Source of the DNA: Tetrahymena elliotti 4EA
Taxonomy: Eukaryota; Ciliophora; Oligohymenophorea; Hymenostomatida; Tetrahymenidae
Assembly: GCA_000231825.2 (NCBI GenBank)
Contig: JH720363.1
Span: 62,001 to 126,000, forward strand
Length of the DNA stretch: 64,000 bases
Direction: 5' to 3'
Each line of letters begins with the position of its first letter. Position 1 is the first letter of the stretch. Position numbers and translations under genes: made by a program. The notes under the pieces were generated by a model. The model had not been told where the DNA came from, ran no database searches, and worked only from the letters and a program-made list of their open reading frames with translations. Below, one piece after another: positions 36,476 to 48,237 of this stretch.

Positions 36476-37097
36476 CTCAAAATATCCTTTAATGCTACTA
36501 ATAATCTACGAACTGACTTACTAATAAGTAATTATTAATTTTATTAGAATTCTAGCTTTATATTAAATAAAAATAAAACTATAATCCACTTTCTTTTAGA
36601 ATGCATCACAATTACATATAAAAGTTGCTGGTTAAAAAGCTTATAAAAATAATTATAAAATGTGTTCATTTACATGTAATTAAATTTAAATAACAGTTTA
36701 AAAATTAAAAAATATTTTAAAAATTATCTCTAAAAACTTCAGTTTAAAATTTTACAGTTTTTAAAAATGAATGTTTTATTTTAATAAAATATAATTAACC
36801 TTTTTAAATTGTTATTTATGTAGGAAAGATTTTTAAAACTCTTAATAAAAAAACCATAAAAGTTTATTATGCCAAAAAAGGCCAAAAATAATAAAAAAAA
36901 CAAATCAATAAAAAATGAGTAATTCTGAAAATAGTAAAAAATATTTTTCAAAAATAAGTTGTAAAATGATAATAATTTTCTTAATTAAATCTAGAAAATT
37001 AGTAAGAACTTAATGAGAGTCAATAAGTCTTCCTGCCATATTAAGTAATTTAGAAAAGGATTAAATAAAATATATTTATTATTTAATTAATTTAAAA
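36476..37097. promoter_or_regulatory. Divergent upstream region
   Basis: About 620 nt between the start of the Q-rich protein gene (minus) and the presumed start of the third LRR gene (plus). Very A/T-rich; no specific element recognised. Confidence 0.35.
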
Positions 37098-38496
37098 ATG
37101 CTTTATTTTTTTAAAATATTTATCAAAATTTTTTAATTCACAAATTCTTCATCAACAATTTAGTTAAACCAAGGTAATTATCATTTGGCTACAATTCTTA
37201 AGGTTGATAAAAGGTATATTAAAATATTCACTTTGGCGTATCTGATTTACTAACAATTATTTTTTAGTTATTGTAATGTGCACTTCAATATTTGTTAGAG
37301 TTTGTAGAACACATTATCTTCTTGCATTAATTTATAAGATCTCTAGATGAATTTAAGGTTACCTTTTTGATTCAACTTTCATATTTTTATAGCAAAATAT
37401 AAAAATTAATTTAGCTTTTGCCAATTAGAAAGTTATGGTACTACGGAAATAGGTTTAGGTATTGGGAAATGCTTATAGTTAAAGAATTTATTGTTAAATT
37501 TGAAGTAATTTATCAAAAAATTAATAAAAAATTCTAATATACTTTTCTATAAATATGAATGAAAAAAGTTGTAATAATATCACTTCTCAAGGAGCTTATA
37601 ATTTAACTTAATAGATAGCAAAATGCTCAAATTTACTGAAACTAAAATATTAGTTAAGGTAGGTAATTTTAATATGGCTTTGTTTTTATTCACTGTACTT
37701 TAAATAGTAAAAACAAAATAGGGTTAGATTATTCATTTAAAGGTATTGAAGTGTTAACTGTAAATCTTTAAAGTTTTTAACTGTGGCTCAAGTAATAAGT
37801 TTAATAAGCAATTTATAACGAAAACAAATCTAATAAATTTTTATAGTACAAATCATATATAAAAAGTGGACCTTAATTTTATTGGGAAAAGTTTGAGCTA
37901 GTGTAAATCTTTACAAAAACTTGAATTGTTCCTTAAGTAAAATTATATTAATTAATTATTTAATTTATTTATGTTTGTTTATTTAAATAAAAATTAAAGA
38001 GAGAATAATTTGTCAGATACTGGAAATTTACTTCAAAAAATATAAATGTGTCCAAATATCTAAATACTCACTCTCCATTTGAGGTAAAATTAAAAAAATT
38101 AGATTTTACCTAACAAAAAATTTAGCGAAAACAGTTTGAATAATTTCCATGCTATTCTAATAAGCCAAGTTGTATAAAACTTAGAATTAAAAAGTTTAGA
38201 TTTAGATTTGAAGTAATAAATAAACAAATTTATAAATTATAAGAAATAAGAAAAAATTTAAATAAATTTAGGTATAACAACATGAATTTCGAAGGTTTTG
38301 AATTGATATTCAGGTAATGCTCTGAAAAGAAATATTTGAACTTTCTTAAAGTATCTTTAAAGTAATTTTCTCTTCAAAGAATTTTTTTGTTAACTGTTTA
38401 AATATAAGTCTTAAAAAGCTCAATGAATTTGAAATATTTAGAATTAAATACATGCTAATTAAGAGAAGAAGGCTAGTTGTTTACAAATTAATTTGA
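37098..38496 (+). CDS. Third exon-per-repeat LRR gene
   Basis: Same design as the LRR genes at 3584-10962 but on the plus strand. A candidate first exon MLYFFKIFIKIF begins at 37098 and ends LNQ before GTAATT. Clear 90-nt phase-2 LRR exons include one at about 37568-37657 (NNITSQGAYNLTQQIAKCSN), one at about 37413-37502 (ESYGTTEIGLGIGKCLQLKN) and one at about 38270-38360 (NNMNFEGFELIFRQCSEKK). Weaker ones lie near 37160, 37260, 37720, 37880 and 38120. The last exon ends in a basic tail (KYMLIKRRRLVVYKLI) with TGA at 38494-38496, like the tails of the other LRR genes. Some 5' units are divergent, so either the gene is fast-evolving or part of it is decayed. Confidence 0.55.
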
Positions 38497-39329
38497 GTTT
38501 TTCAAATAATAAAGTTTTTTTAATTTGCTATTTATAAGTAAGTTATTTTATGTCTATTTCTCTATTTAATATTTTATGAAATAAAAATCTATATTTTGAA
38601 AGAATTTTATGGTTTATTTTAAATTTTATATATAACTACCATCTTCAAGGATGTAGTTAGCTATTTTTTAGTATTATTTTATGATTGTTTTGGGCCCTCT
38701 AAGCTACAGACAGCAATCGAAATGTCTCTGAGATTCTTAGACATAAATCAAATTAGGTACTTTGTGCAATATAAAATAATTTTTTTAGCAAATGCCACCC
38801 TTTTTTTATGTTTTTATCAGCAATAAAAGTAAAGACTTTTACAATGATAAAATTTTCATTCATTTTCTAATTGAACAAAATTATAAACTTCCATATATTT
38901 TTGAATCAAAATTTACAAAAATTTTCTTCAACCCAAAAACTTTGAATTATTTTTTTTCTGTTTGAAAATGAATGGAAACAATTATTTTTTATAATTCTTA
39001 TTAAGGATCGAAGTACGACATTAGAAAAATAAATTTCCTATTTTCAATCACCTTAAACATATACAATTTTAAGAGACAAATCATATGTTATATTATGAGA
39101 AGATTAATTGAGAGGTGAACAAATATTGATATAATGGTGAACAAAATTTAACAACCTAAATGAGTCAATCATAACAAATATTTAAAAAGATGAAAATATA
39201 TGACTCTGAATTTTTTATATCTTTATTTTAACAATAAAAATTATTTTTAAAGTAGTTAATAACTATATCAATATTATGTGTTTGATCCTTCTTTTTTTAG
39301 AACAACTTCTATTCTGTGAGTATAAATAA
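38497..39329. other. Spacer next to transposase relic
   Basis: About 830 nt, A/T-rich, with one less A/T-rich spot (38690-38745, GGGCCCTCTAAGCTACAG). I looked for a terminal inverted repeat matching the far side of the transposase relic and found none I could support. Confidence 0.35.
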
Positions 39330-39845
39330 GATAAATCTTTTATTTAGATGAGTTATTCGCATTCTTCAGAAAAGAAAGCTTGTCTACAGAATCTCCAGAC
39401 ATCATCTTTAGACTTTATGTAAGTATTTTTTAAGTAAAGATAATTTTTGCAAAATGCCCAAATTGGCTCAATCAAGTTCAAATTTGGATATTTACTTGGC
39501 CATTAAAGCTTTTCTATTTTTCCCTCTAGAAATTATTGCACAACCTTAGCTTCTTGAGGACCACTACCCCCATACTAATATCTCTAGCCCATCATGATGA
39601 CTTGATTTTGGTAGAAATAATCTTGGAGGCATCACATAGCCTTTTTAGCAGTGAATGAAAATCTTTCCTGATTTCGAACTGAAAACTCGTGACTCATCTG
39701 TAAAGATTATGTTTTAGATCTCCTCTTCTTCCCATTCATCCATTTCCATCACGAATTGATACCTAGAAAAAATGTTATCACCTGATAGTTTAGGTTTGTT
39801 TGGAGCGATCCTTGAGAACATAACCTAATTTTTTAGTAATTTCTG
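39330..39845 (-). pseudogene. Tc1/mariner-type transposase relic
   Basis: Fragments of a DDE transposase of the Tc1/mariner superfamily in two frames. The upstream piece has IIFTDESRVF, the first catalytic Asp block. After a frameshift come AKVVQQFLEGKIEKL and WPSKYPNLNLIEPIW, equivalent to the family's WPAxSPDLNPIExLW with the final catalytic Glu. Where the family has QDGAPxH (second Asp) this copy reads QYGGSGPQ, and the stretch between the blocks is shortened. Together with the frameshift this makes it non-functional. No complete DNA-binding N-terminus or terminal repeats were found. Such elements are usually removed from ciliate somatic DNA, so an old or germline copy is possible. Confidence 0.75.
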
Positions 39846-40265
39846 AATTGTAGAAAAATAAAATCTATATTTTCAAAAATATTAATTTTTAGTTAATACA
39901 TATATTACAAATAAAATCCCAACAAAAAACATTTTTGTAAACTGAAAAGCTTAGATATTTTTAAAATTTGACAGGTTCTTGAAACCTATTTTAATCAATT
40001 ATTTATTTCTTATTGTTTTTTATCAAATTTTTTTGTATTAATAAAGAAACATATTCTTTGCTGATTATTATTAATGAATATCTCATAAATTAATAAGTTT
40101 TTACATTAAATTTTAAAAAGCATTGAGAGAAATAATTATTGAAAAAAATGATAATTTTATAGGAAATTTTGTACAAAAATATAATTTATTTTAATTAAAA
40201 TATAGTAAAACATTAATGTATAAGGATATTGAATTAAAATTTGTATAAAATTTGTTTTTGTTACA
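39846..40265. other. Spacer
   Basis: About 420 nt between the transposase relic and the stop of the cyclic-nucleotide-binding gene. Nothing beyond A/T-rich sequence. Confidence 0.4.
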
Positions 40266-43200
40266 TCAGTTTATTTGCTAGATTTTGTTTATTTTTTAAT
40301 AGTTTGAAACCATGAAGTTATTAGGTGAATCTCCATTTTATTCTTATGATTTAACTTGAATTAATTTTTATTGACTTTGTAAAAGATTTAGTTTTAATTT
40401 TTAATAAAATTCTATTTTAAGGAATGAGCCACCAATTTTAGGTTAGGATTGGCTCTTTTGTAGAGGTAATAATTAATTGGTTGTTTTGTTCTCTATTTAA
40501 TTTTCTTGTTTTCTTGGTTAATATTGCTTGTCTTCTTACAACTATATCATTGGATAAATGATTTTTTCTTGCTGAGACAAGGCAGTAAGTATCTAATATT
40601 TTTAAAACCCTTTCTTTTTTTCTTCTCCTTCTGTAATTTAAGATTTTTCTGAAAATTTATTGGATAATTCAGTATCCATTTCTTCTTAATCTTTTGATTG
40701 TTATAGCTCATCTAACCTCAAGATAGAGTCAATTCTATCTGACTTTCCTTAAACCTTTTTAATAATATTCTCTACATATCCATTTTTTTTATTTTTATTT
40801 ACTCCTTTTTTTCTTTAGGGGGAGCTTGTTTATGAATTGCTTCTAATCGATTAATAATTTGGCTACACAATCTCAATATGAAGTGCATTTTTTGATAAAT
40901 CTTTTTAATCAGAATTATCCTAAAGATTGTGATTTTCATACAAGATTTATTTTTTCTTTAATTGCTGTTTAAACTAAAAAAACTAAGTTTTTCTAATGAT
41001 ATCTTTCTTCTTTTGTTCTAAGTCAAATTATTCTTTGAATAATTAGTTTTCATTTTTATATTAAGGGCTTTATATTTCGGGTAATTTCTTTAGCTATTTG
41101 CCGAGGTCAAAGCCTTATGAATATTAATAAATTTAATTACTGATATTGCTAAAACTTCCTAAATTCAAACCTAGTTGTTTTTATTGATGATCTATTAAGT
41201 TTCTTTTTTTTGGAGACTCTGAAATAGAATTTGAAGTGGTTTATTATTATAAATTTGTTAAAGAAGTGAGTTATTCAGGTGTTTAAAGATATTATGATGA
41301 TTAGATCTATATAAGCGAGCTTTAAGAGCTTATTTATTGTGAAGTTTTAAATTAAATTGAAGCTTACCTTTAAAAATGTATCTTTGCTTTTTAATCTTAA
41401 TTTATTTCATAATTTTGATAAGTTTGTCTTGTCTTTTGGACACTTTGCCAAATATTTTTTGATAAGTTAACTGGTTTTTTAAGTCCTTCAATATCTTAAA
41501 TTAATGTTTAGGTTTATGATTTACTTCTGACATCAGTGTTCAAGTACTTAGATATTTAATTAAGAGGAGAATATATATTATCTGAGTTTATAGTTTATAA
41601 TTTTGGAGTATTTGATTTAAGTGTTTGCAGATTTATTTCTGAATTTCTTTGTGATTTGTAGAAAGGTGAATTTTAAAATCTATTTGAATCTTCTGTTTTC
41701 CTAATTATTAGCAATATTTATTTAATTTATATTGAAAATAGTAGAGTATTATTTACATTTTATTTGAAGGATTGCTTTAAAAATTAGATTTATTTTTTTC
41801 TTAAATTAATTTTTCAGAATTTAAATGAGAATTTTTAGGTGACCCATCATATGATTTTTCTAAGTTGATTTAAAAAAATTATTTTCTTTATTATTTTAAA
41901 TAAGAATTAAATTTTTACCTTCCCAAATTCTGTCCATGTTGGTATGACAAGTTGGATTGCTTAGAGTAACCTTGGCTTGAGGTATTAATAAAGATAATTA
42001 TAAATCTCTATTAATACTTGGTAATTGAGTTTGTGATCCTTCTAAATTAGATAAAGTCAGAAATGATGAATTTCGTTATTTTGAATTGATTGTTGTGGTC
42101 CTTATTGAAGGGGTGGTAGTTGATGGAGTATCTAATATCATTGAAGAAGTTTAGCTTTTAAGTTCTATCATAGAGCTTCTCTTTGGGTTATTTCTTATTA
42201 CTAATTATTTTATTTTTTCTTCTTCAATTTGCTGAAAGCTATCAATCAAGCTGAATTTTTTCTTATGTTCATTCAATTTGTCTTTTTATTCTTTTCTCCA
42301 TTAAAGTTTTTAATTTAATCTCTTCTAAATCACAAGGAAAGATGTCGGTTTTTGTCTGACAAACTTTAAAAATGCCTGCGAAAATAATTTATTTTGTTAG
42401 AAATTTAATATTTTCCTTGAATTATTTACATTAGCTTCTATATAGTAGACAGATCCGATTAGAGAGGAACATGTAGCAGTGAATGTTCTTATTTATTTAT
42501 TATCTTTGATGAGTAAATCTTCTTCACCAAAATATTCTCCGTTACTTATTACTGCAAACTATTTATTAATAAATTAAATATTTAGATTAATTTTTTTCTA
42601 GATTGAAATAAAAAAATTTATTACAGTTTTTTATATAAATTTTTATGGTTTGTAAAGAAGAGAGTTCTTTTTCTTCTAAACTGTAAACGGAGAATCAATC
42701 GCCTGGTTTATTTATGATTCTTAAGCTAAAATATCTCTTGGGTTAGGTATTTATTATTCTACCTTCTGTTTCTATGAAAGATTTACTTCACCGTATTTAA
42801 TGATAAAAATTCCATTTACTTTATCCCCCTCTTAAAACAGAGTCTCATTCTTTTGAATTGTTCTTTTTTGGAATGAATAAAATATTTTTTTAATCGCATC
42901 ATTTGTTAATTCTGGGAATATTTTTTATTTCAGAAATTCAAATTTTTTTAATAATTTTCTTCTGTCCCTTTCAGCTAATAACTCACTGTAGTCTTCTTTT
43001 TCCATGATAGCAAATTCACTGTCTTCTGAACAAATAATAAGAGCACTTCTTGGTTTACCCTCTAAAATACCTAATTCACCAAAGGTGCTTCCTGCTTTTA
43101 TTACATCGCGATATTCATATTTAAAAATACCTGAATCTGTGAAATATTTTTCAGCATTTTCTATTTCTGATAATTAAAGAGGACCAAAAAGATCATAGTT

Positions 43201-44914
43201 TTTATAAAAATCAATTAATTTTGCAAGTCTTGTTTTTTTTATAATATTTTTCCCATTTTAATTAACTTGTTATTTTAATTATACAATTTTTTCATCTTCT
43301 AAAAATGTGAAAATATCATTCTTTTGAGTTAAGCTGCTCTTTTAAAAAGATGAAGATACTTTAGAAGGAGTAGCAAGATTACTCAAAGTATTTGAAGAAG
43401 ACGAAACGGAATTTAAATCCTAAGTATTACTCATTTAATTTAATCTTTATCTCAATTCTGAAATTGTTGAACACCCTAATCTTTTCTTAAAGATGAAACC
43501 ACCTTCAGCATTATTTTTGATAGCTTGCTACAACATAGTCATTCTTGAAATAGTGCGATTGTTAGTAAGTGATTAAGGGCTTTAAAAGCTTTTGTTATTA
43601 ATATTATTAGAGACTACATCACTTGCACTTCTTAATTTATTTAAATTACTACTTGCACTACTTGCATCCACTTTTAAATATAATTAATTCATTTATCTCT
43701 TTTCAAGTTATGTATTTATCTAATTTTTATTTTCATTCACATTGTTTTCTTTAGTCAAATTATCTTGTTCATTTTAATTGTCATTTTTTTATTCAATTTG
43801 ATTTTCTGATTCATCAACTCTATTAGTATCTAATTTTTTGGCATTTTCTTCTTCAATTAGTTCTTAAATTTTCTCATCAAAATTTAATTTAATTCTAAAA
43901 CTTCCAGCTGCGTTTTGATTTTTATCTTTGTTCAAAGGCGGGCTGAAATTTGAGAATTTCGATTTTTCTATTATCTTTTCTAATTACTGAGGAGAATCAT
44001 CATTATTATTTTTACTATTATTATTTTCTTATTGATTTATATTATATTGTAGTAGGTTCTTATCTTCTTATTAACCACTCATTCTAGGACTATCTCTAAT
44101 AATCGATAATTTACTTGAATATTTTCTTGATCCAGGTGAATTCATCTAATATGAATCTCTTCTGTTAACATTATTGCTAGATGCAACACTACTAGCAGGA
44201 GAATTAACTTCATCTTTCTAACTCATTTCATCTTCGTCATTAAAATTTAGTAAACCTCCATTCCATGCATTTAATTTCTTTCCTGTCTTTAATTAATGCT
44301 CTTCAATATCTAAAGCCTCTTAAGACTTGATAAGAAAAATGGAAACCTATCCACTTAATACAATAAAAAACTTATCTGCCTTAGCACCTAATAAACATTT
44401 CAATATAAATTAAAAAATATTTAAAAAAATTAACTGATTACCATATTCAATTACAGTTTAACCTTTCTAATAACTCTCATATTTTAATCTCCTGCAACAT
44501 TTCTCTTGTAATTTTGTCTCTTAATTTATTTTCTTAGCATTTATCTTTACAAAAAAATCTAATTGTTCTGTTAGCTGCTTCAATGTATTTATTTCATCTT
44601 CTTTTCTGTCTTTCAAATCCAACTGCAAAATATTCGCTGTCAACTTTATAAATATATATATTTAATTCTTATTCATTCTAAAATTCTACTGAAAAAAACA
44701 ATCCTAATAACTTCATAAATGGCCATGTTCTTAAATAGCACATTATCATTTCATAGAGTTATTAAATATATTTATTAATGCAAATTACTTATTTCTTCTC
44801 ATCTGCATTCATGCTACAAATATCCTTGTTCATCAATTATCTTATTGAAGCCTTAATGCCCTAATGAAAAATGGCTCCTCTTCCACCATTCGGCTTTTTA
44901 ATATAGTTTTCCAT
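40266..44914 (-). CDS. Large protein with two cyclic-nucleotide-binding (CNB) domains
   Basis: Multi-exon gene from MENYIKKPNGGRGAIFHQ (44914) to TGA 40266-40268. The first CNB domain begins at about 44640 (KYESYQKGQTVIEYG, then FFIVLSGQVSIFL). It is interrupted by about 350 residues of S/N/Q/E-rich sequence, then resumes with the phosphate-binding cassette TFGELGILEGKPRSA (about 43060), whose Glu and Arg are the residues that contact cAMP/cGMP in the family. A second CNB domain follows (FQKRTIQKNETLFQEGDKVNGIFII...), with an intron within it. The C-terminal half is low-complexity, Q/S/N-rich and probably disordered. No kinase, channel or exchange-factor domain is seen. Likely a cyclic-nucleotide sensor or scaffold; partner unknown. 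Several introns of 50-80 nt, including one near 41710-41765. Confidence 0.82.
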
Positions 44915-47061
44915 TCAATTAAAATTGGTAACTAATTAATCTTTTTATTAAGATTTAATTAAATCTATATCTTAAGAATTATTAATTAAATATTTGTGGA
45001 ATCCACAAATAGATCAATCAAAAAACCAAACAATACATTCTTACACTTTTTTTAATCTTTTAGAAAATATCTAAGATCGCTAAATAAAATTATTGGTTTC
45101 GGTCTATTCATGGTGTTTATAAAATATTTGAGTGGCTGTAATCAAATACAAGAGTATAGCTTATATTCAAATTACAAATACATATACATAATACTCTTGA
45201 AATTTATTATCAATTACATTTTAAATAATTGTATTTACCTCAATAGCTATTTATTATCTTTTACCTATAGCCACTCATCTCATCTCATTTTAAAAACTAA
45301 AAAATCAAATTTTTAATATTTTTGGCACCTGTTTAATCTTACTATTATAACTTTTTTTATTTTTAATTTAATATTTTTCAGATTAAAAAAAAATTAATTA
45401 ATCACATATATTAATAGTAATATAATTTAATAATTCGAAGTCACTTAATTTTTGTAAACTTGACATAAAAGATGCTTGCTATTTCTTCGAAAAATTAATT
45501 TTTCAATCAAAACATAAATAGCAAATTAGCTGATTTTATAATTGTATCTTTCCTTAGTGCATTTTAGAAAATTCAAAGAATAAATTATTTTTACATCTTA
45601 TTTTTAGATAAAAAAGTAAACTAATAAATATTAACTTTACAATCAAACAAATCAAATGTAAAATCAAAGTTATAATTGTTTTTATTGACTTAAAAGAATA
45701 TTTTAAAAATCTCATAAGAAGCATAAATTAATAATAGGCTGGATGAGAAGTAAATTTATTTAATATTACCTTTTTGAACTCCTAGTTATTTTTATATTAA
45801 TATTTATTTTTAAATAAAAATACGAGATCTTTTATTTAGATTGAATTTTAAACATGTTGAAAATAATAATTTTAAGTAAAAAAAATAATTTGATTTTTGT
45901 TTAAATTTATTACAAAGTTAGATTTAAATAATTATCAGCAACCAAAAAATGTAAATTAAAAGTCAAATAAATTAATATAAATATATTATCAAAATAAACA
46001 AAAAATATCAATTTTTCTCAATAAATCTTTTAACTTCTTATTAATATTTATTAATTCACTATTTAGTGTATTTTTGTTATTAATTTTTGATGATTAATAC
46101 TATTAATTATAAAATAACCATTTAATTATTATGATATCAGCATATTAATTCTATTATATAATATCTAAATTTAATAATATGTTAAATAAAATAATCAAAA
46201 TCATTATAATAACAAGTCGTAATTATAGTAACATTATAAAAAATCCTTTTATATTTACTATTAAAGTAATAAAAATAGTATATTACATAGAACTGATAGT
46301 GTGAAATTTTTTATTTTTTTAATTCTAATATGCAAATAAATAAATAAAGAAAAAAATTAATCCAAATTGAATGAATAAATATCCCATATACATTCTAATA
46401 CCCTTCATAACTTTGTATTATTAATTTAATTTTTTCATGACCATTCCTTTAACAATTATTAAGTAATATTTAAATAATGAATTTAATCAAACTTGAGCTG
46501 ATTAAATAAAAATTATAATAATAATATTTATATACTAGAAGTAAGTTCAAATTCCTAGCATATTTAATTTAAAATGAGTTATACAATTAATTTTTTAGCT
46601 AATGTTAACCAATTAAAGTATTTAAAAAATATTTTAAAAATGAAAATAAGTCTAAAATAAGTTTATTTATGACATTATATTTAAAATTAAGACTATTTAA
46701 TTTAACAAAATATGATTACAAATAAGTATACAACATATTTATTTCTAATTAGATATGATTAGTAATACCTTTTAATTGATTATACTAATACATTAGGAGA
46801 AAATAACATCCTTTTAATAATTAATAAATAACACTTTGGCAATCATAGTCAGTGAGAAAATATAAATATATTAATGATTAAAGATAGTTGATAGAATGAA
46901 GATTAAAACAATAATAATTGATAGAAAATAAGTGTGCATAGACCATATATATCCTGAATACACAATTAACTAATTAAAATATTAATTTAATTTTAAATTA
47001 TAGTCAAATTATCGATTAGAATATTATGATATATCTACTTTTTAATAAATATTAAATTCAA
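44915..47061. other. Large A/T-rich spacer
   Basis: About 2.1 kb between the start of the CNB gene and the stop of the dehydrogenase gene. The right two thirds (about 45350-47000) are among the most A/T-rich DNA in the window. I see no tRNA, repeat family or conserved reading frame. The CNB promoter should lie in the first few hundred bases. Confidence 0.5.
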
Positions 47062-48237
47062 TCAGTATTTGTAGAAACCTCTACCACTCTTCTTTCCTAA
47101 GTAACCAGCATTAACATAGTTAACAAGTAATGGGCAAGGTCTGTACTTAGAATCACCTAATTCAGTGTGTAAGACTTACATAATATTTAAACAGCTATAT
47201 TTAGTAAGTTAAATCATTTTATTAGATATTAAATACACAAAATTATTTTAATTTACGTGTCCAAACCAATGAAGTCAGCTAAAGTGAGGGGACCCATGGG
47301 AACATTGGTACCAAGCTTCATTGCCTAATCAATATCAGCAACATTTGCAACACCTTCATATAAAGCATAAACAGCTTCGTTGATGTATGGTATTAAAACT
47401 CTGTTAAGGATGAATCCAGGGGTGTCTTGAGCTAAAACAGTGGTCTTACCCAATTTGTGAGCCAAGCTTTAATAAAAAGATATTTTAATACATTATTAAA
47501 TAAATTTAATGTTTTACTCTAAGGTGGTTTTAAGAGTTTCTTCAGAGGTTTGAAGACCCTTGATGATTTCAATGAGCTTCATGACTGGAACGGGGTTCAT
47601 GAAGTGCATACCAATAACCTTTTCAGGACGTTTGGTGAGAGAAGCGATTTTAGTCAAAGAAATAGAGGAGGTGTTAGAAGCCAAAATAACTTCAGGTTTG
47701 GTAACGTGATCCAAAGTGGTGAAGATGCTTTTCTTAACCTCGAACTTTTCAGTAACAGCCTTTATTAATTGACAAAAAATAGATGTTAAAGGATGGATTT
47801 TAAACATTTTTTTATGAATTACTTCAACAACAAAGTCAGCATCATTTAATTCTTCAAGCTTGGTGAAATAAGAGAAACGAGAGAGAACTTGGTTCTTTTC
47901 ATCTTGAGTCATACGATTTTTAGCAATTTCCTTATCAATCCAGCTTTCAGTGAACTTTCTGCTTCCAGAGAGAGCCTTTTCAGTAGAATCAACAATCTTA
48001 ACATTTAATCCACCGATCTTGTTGACAACAATTGCAATACCAGTACCCATTTGACCAGCACCAACGACTGCAAAGTTTTTAATCTGTAAATTATATTTAT
48101 GATTAAAAAATGAAAAATGCATAATATTTAGATAATTTTTAAATCTAATGAGATGCTATTATAAAAATATGTTATCAGAAGAAGTAATCTATTACATTAG
48201 CTGAGGAGAACTTGGCTATGCTTTTAGTGAAGAGCAT
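47062..48237 (-). CDS. Mitochondrial 3-hydroxyacyl-CoA dehydrogenase
   Basis: Catalyses NAD-dependent oxidation of L-3-hydroxyacyl-CoA to 3-ketoacyl-CoA in fatty-acid beta-oxidation. Five exons: 48196-48237, 47823-48083, 47518-47759, 47257-47466 and 47062-47194; 888 nt, 295 residues, the normal length for the short-chain enzyme. Exon 1 alone encodes [14 protein letters not shown], a basic, Ser-rich presequence suggesting mitochondria. The Rossmann motif [11 protein letters not shown] follows, then [15 protein letters not shown], the catalytic-His strand [18 protein letters not shown], and a C-terminal helical domain ([19 protein letters not shown]) ending SGRGFYKY. The intron at 47760-47822 is 63 nt, divisible by three and free of TGA, so it can be mistaken for coding sequence; family alignment shows it is not. 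Confidence 0.95.
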
